64,000 nucleotides of DNA from Chloranthus sessilifolius (taxonomy: Eukaryota; Streptophyta; Magnoliopsida; Chloranthales; Chloranthaceae), in contig CM037587.1 in the NCBI GenBank assembly GCA_021018995.1, forward strand, positions 5,210,866 to 5,274,865, given 5' to 3'. Positions 63,829-64,000 of the stretch are shown one piece after another. The translations under genes were made by a program, and so were the position numbers. The stretch's first letter is position 1, and each line of letters starts with the position of its first letter. The notes under the pieces are model-generated. The model saw only the letters and a list, made by a program, of their open reading frames with translations. It did no database searches and had not been told where the DNA came from.

Positions 63829-64000
63829 CGTATTTTGAACCCGAGTTAGACTGACCCTGTGTGTGTATTCGGCTCGGCAACCGACGTCACCATTTATTTT
63901 GGATTTTTATCTAGATGTGATTGTGCGGACAGATTTTAATTTAGAGCCCATTTGGACCCTCGTGCGAAAGTTGTGCACCGACCTCGGTGTAGCCGCTCAA
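63829..64000 (+). mobile_element. Start of a further LTR, cut by the window edge
   Basis: TGTAAAGACCCGTATTTTG resembles the LTR starts of the other families (TGTAACGACCC, TGTAATATCCC). It is not preceded by a polypurine tract, so it is probably an insertion into the gag-only element. Confidence 0.5.

Overview
The window is nuclear DNA of a flowering plant, made almost entirely of nested transposable elements. The evidence is long-LTR Ty3/gypsy-type elements primed by initiator tRNA-Met, L1-type LINEs with a zf-RVT tail, CACTA, hAT and MULE-like TIR elements, long AT/CT/GA microsatellites, and fragments of plastid-type plant genes (omega-3 desaturase, enolase). The species cannot be fixed from the sequence.

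Layout. 1-11449: a truncated LTR (family A), then a solo LTR of family B (TSD GTGGG), then a reverse family A LTR that is itself interrupted by a complete solo family A LTR (TSD TTAAT). 11450-12886: 3' end of a CACTA element with a coiled-coil reading-frame tail. 13895-16270: 5'-truncated reverse LINE. 16500-18701 (-): the most convincing gene, a 733-residue secreted protein with a six-cysteine head and about eleven regular 46-residue repeats plus diverged units at both ends. 18752-23271: copy 1 of a roughly 4.5 kb direct segmental duplication (copy 2 at 43550-48082). It carries the promoter side of the repeat gene, an old LINE fragment, TIR elements and a piece of a plastid omega-3 desaturase. 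23272-32118: gag-only retrotransposon remnants, in reverse then forward orientation. 32119-34950: foldback and hAT elements. 34953-35159 and 39241-39444 (+): two intact small secreted cysteine-rich peptide genes whose CX3CX3C...CX3CX3C head is the same as that of the giant repeat protein. 40493-42505: CACTA MITE split by a 1.85 kb MULE-like element. 47959-54117: desaturase exons 1-2, exon 1 split by a 5.4 kb LINE with a 15 bp target duplication, followed by an enolase exon fragment. 54118-58767: decayed Ty1/copia-type element. 59823-64000: 5' LTR, duplicated primer-binding site and stop-riddled gag of another gag-only element, with a further LTR starting at the right edge.

Two patterns recur and are not covered by ordinary annotation. 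First, different LTR families carry, at an equivalent place (upstream of a conserved TGAGGTAGGGGAA), arrays of a family-specific short palindrome: TTGATCGATCAA in A, TTCGACCCTCGAA in B, TTGACCGGTCAA in C. Second, the A and B LTRs look like small spliced genes: TATA box, leader exon ending at a GTGAGT or GTAGGC donor, a long intron that contains the palindrome array, then a 3' splice site and an acidic exon of about 35 codons ending in (D/E)(D/E)F(Y/F). Its differences between copies fall mostly at third codon positions.

The genes probably able to produce protein are the three cysteine-rich secreted-protein genes. Everything else coding is transposon-derived or a broken gene fragment. All calls come from reading the sequence by eye; no database search was run.
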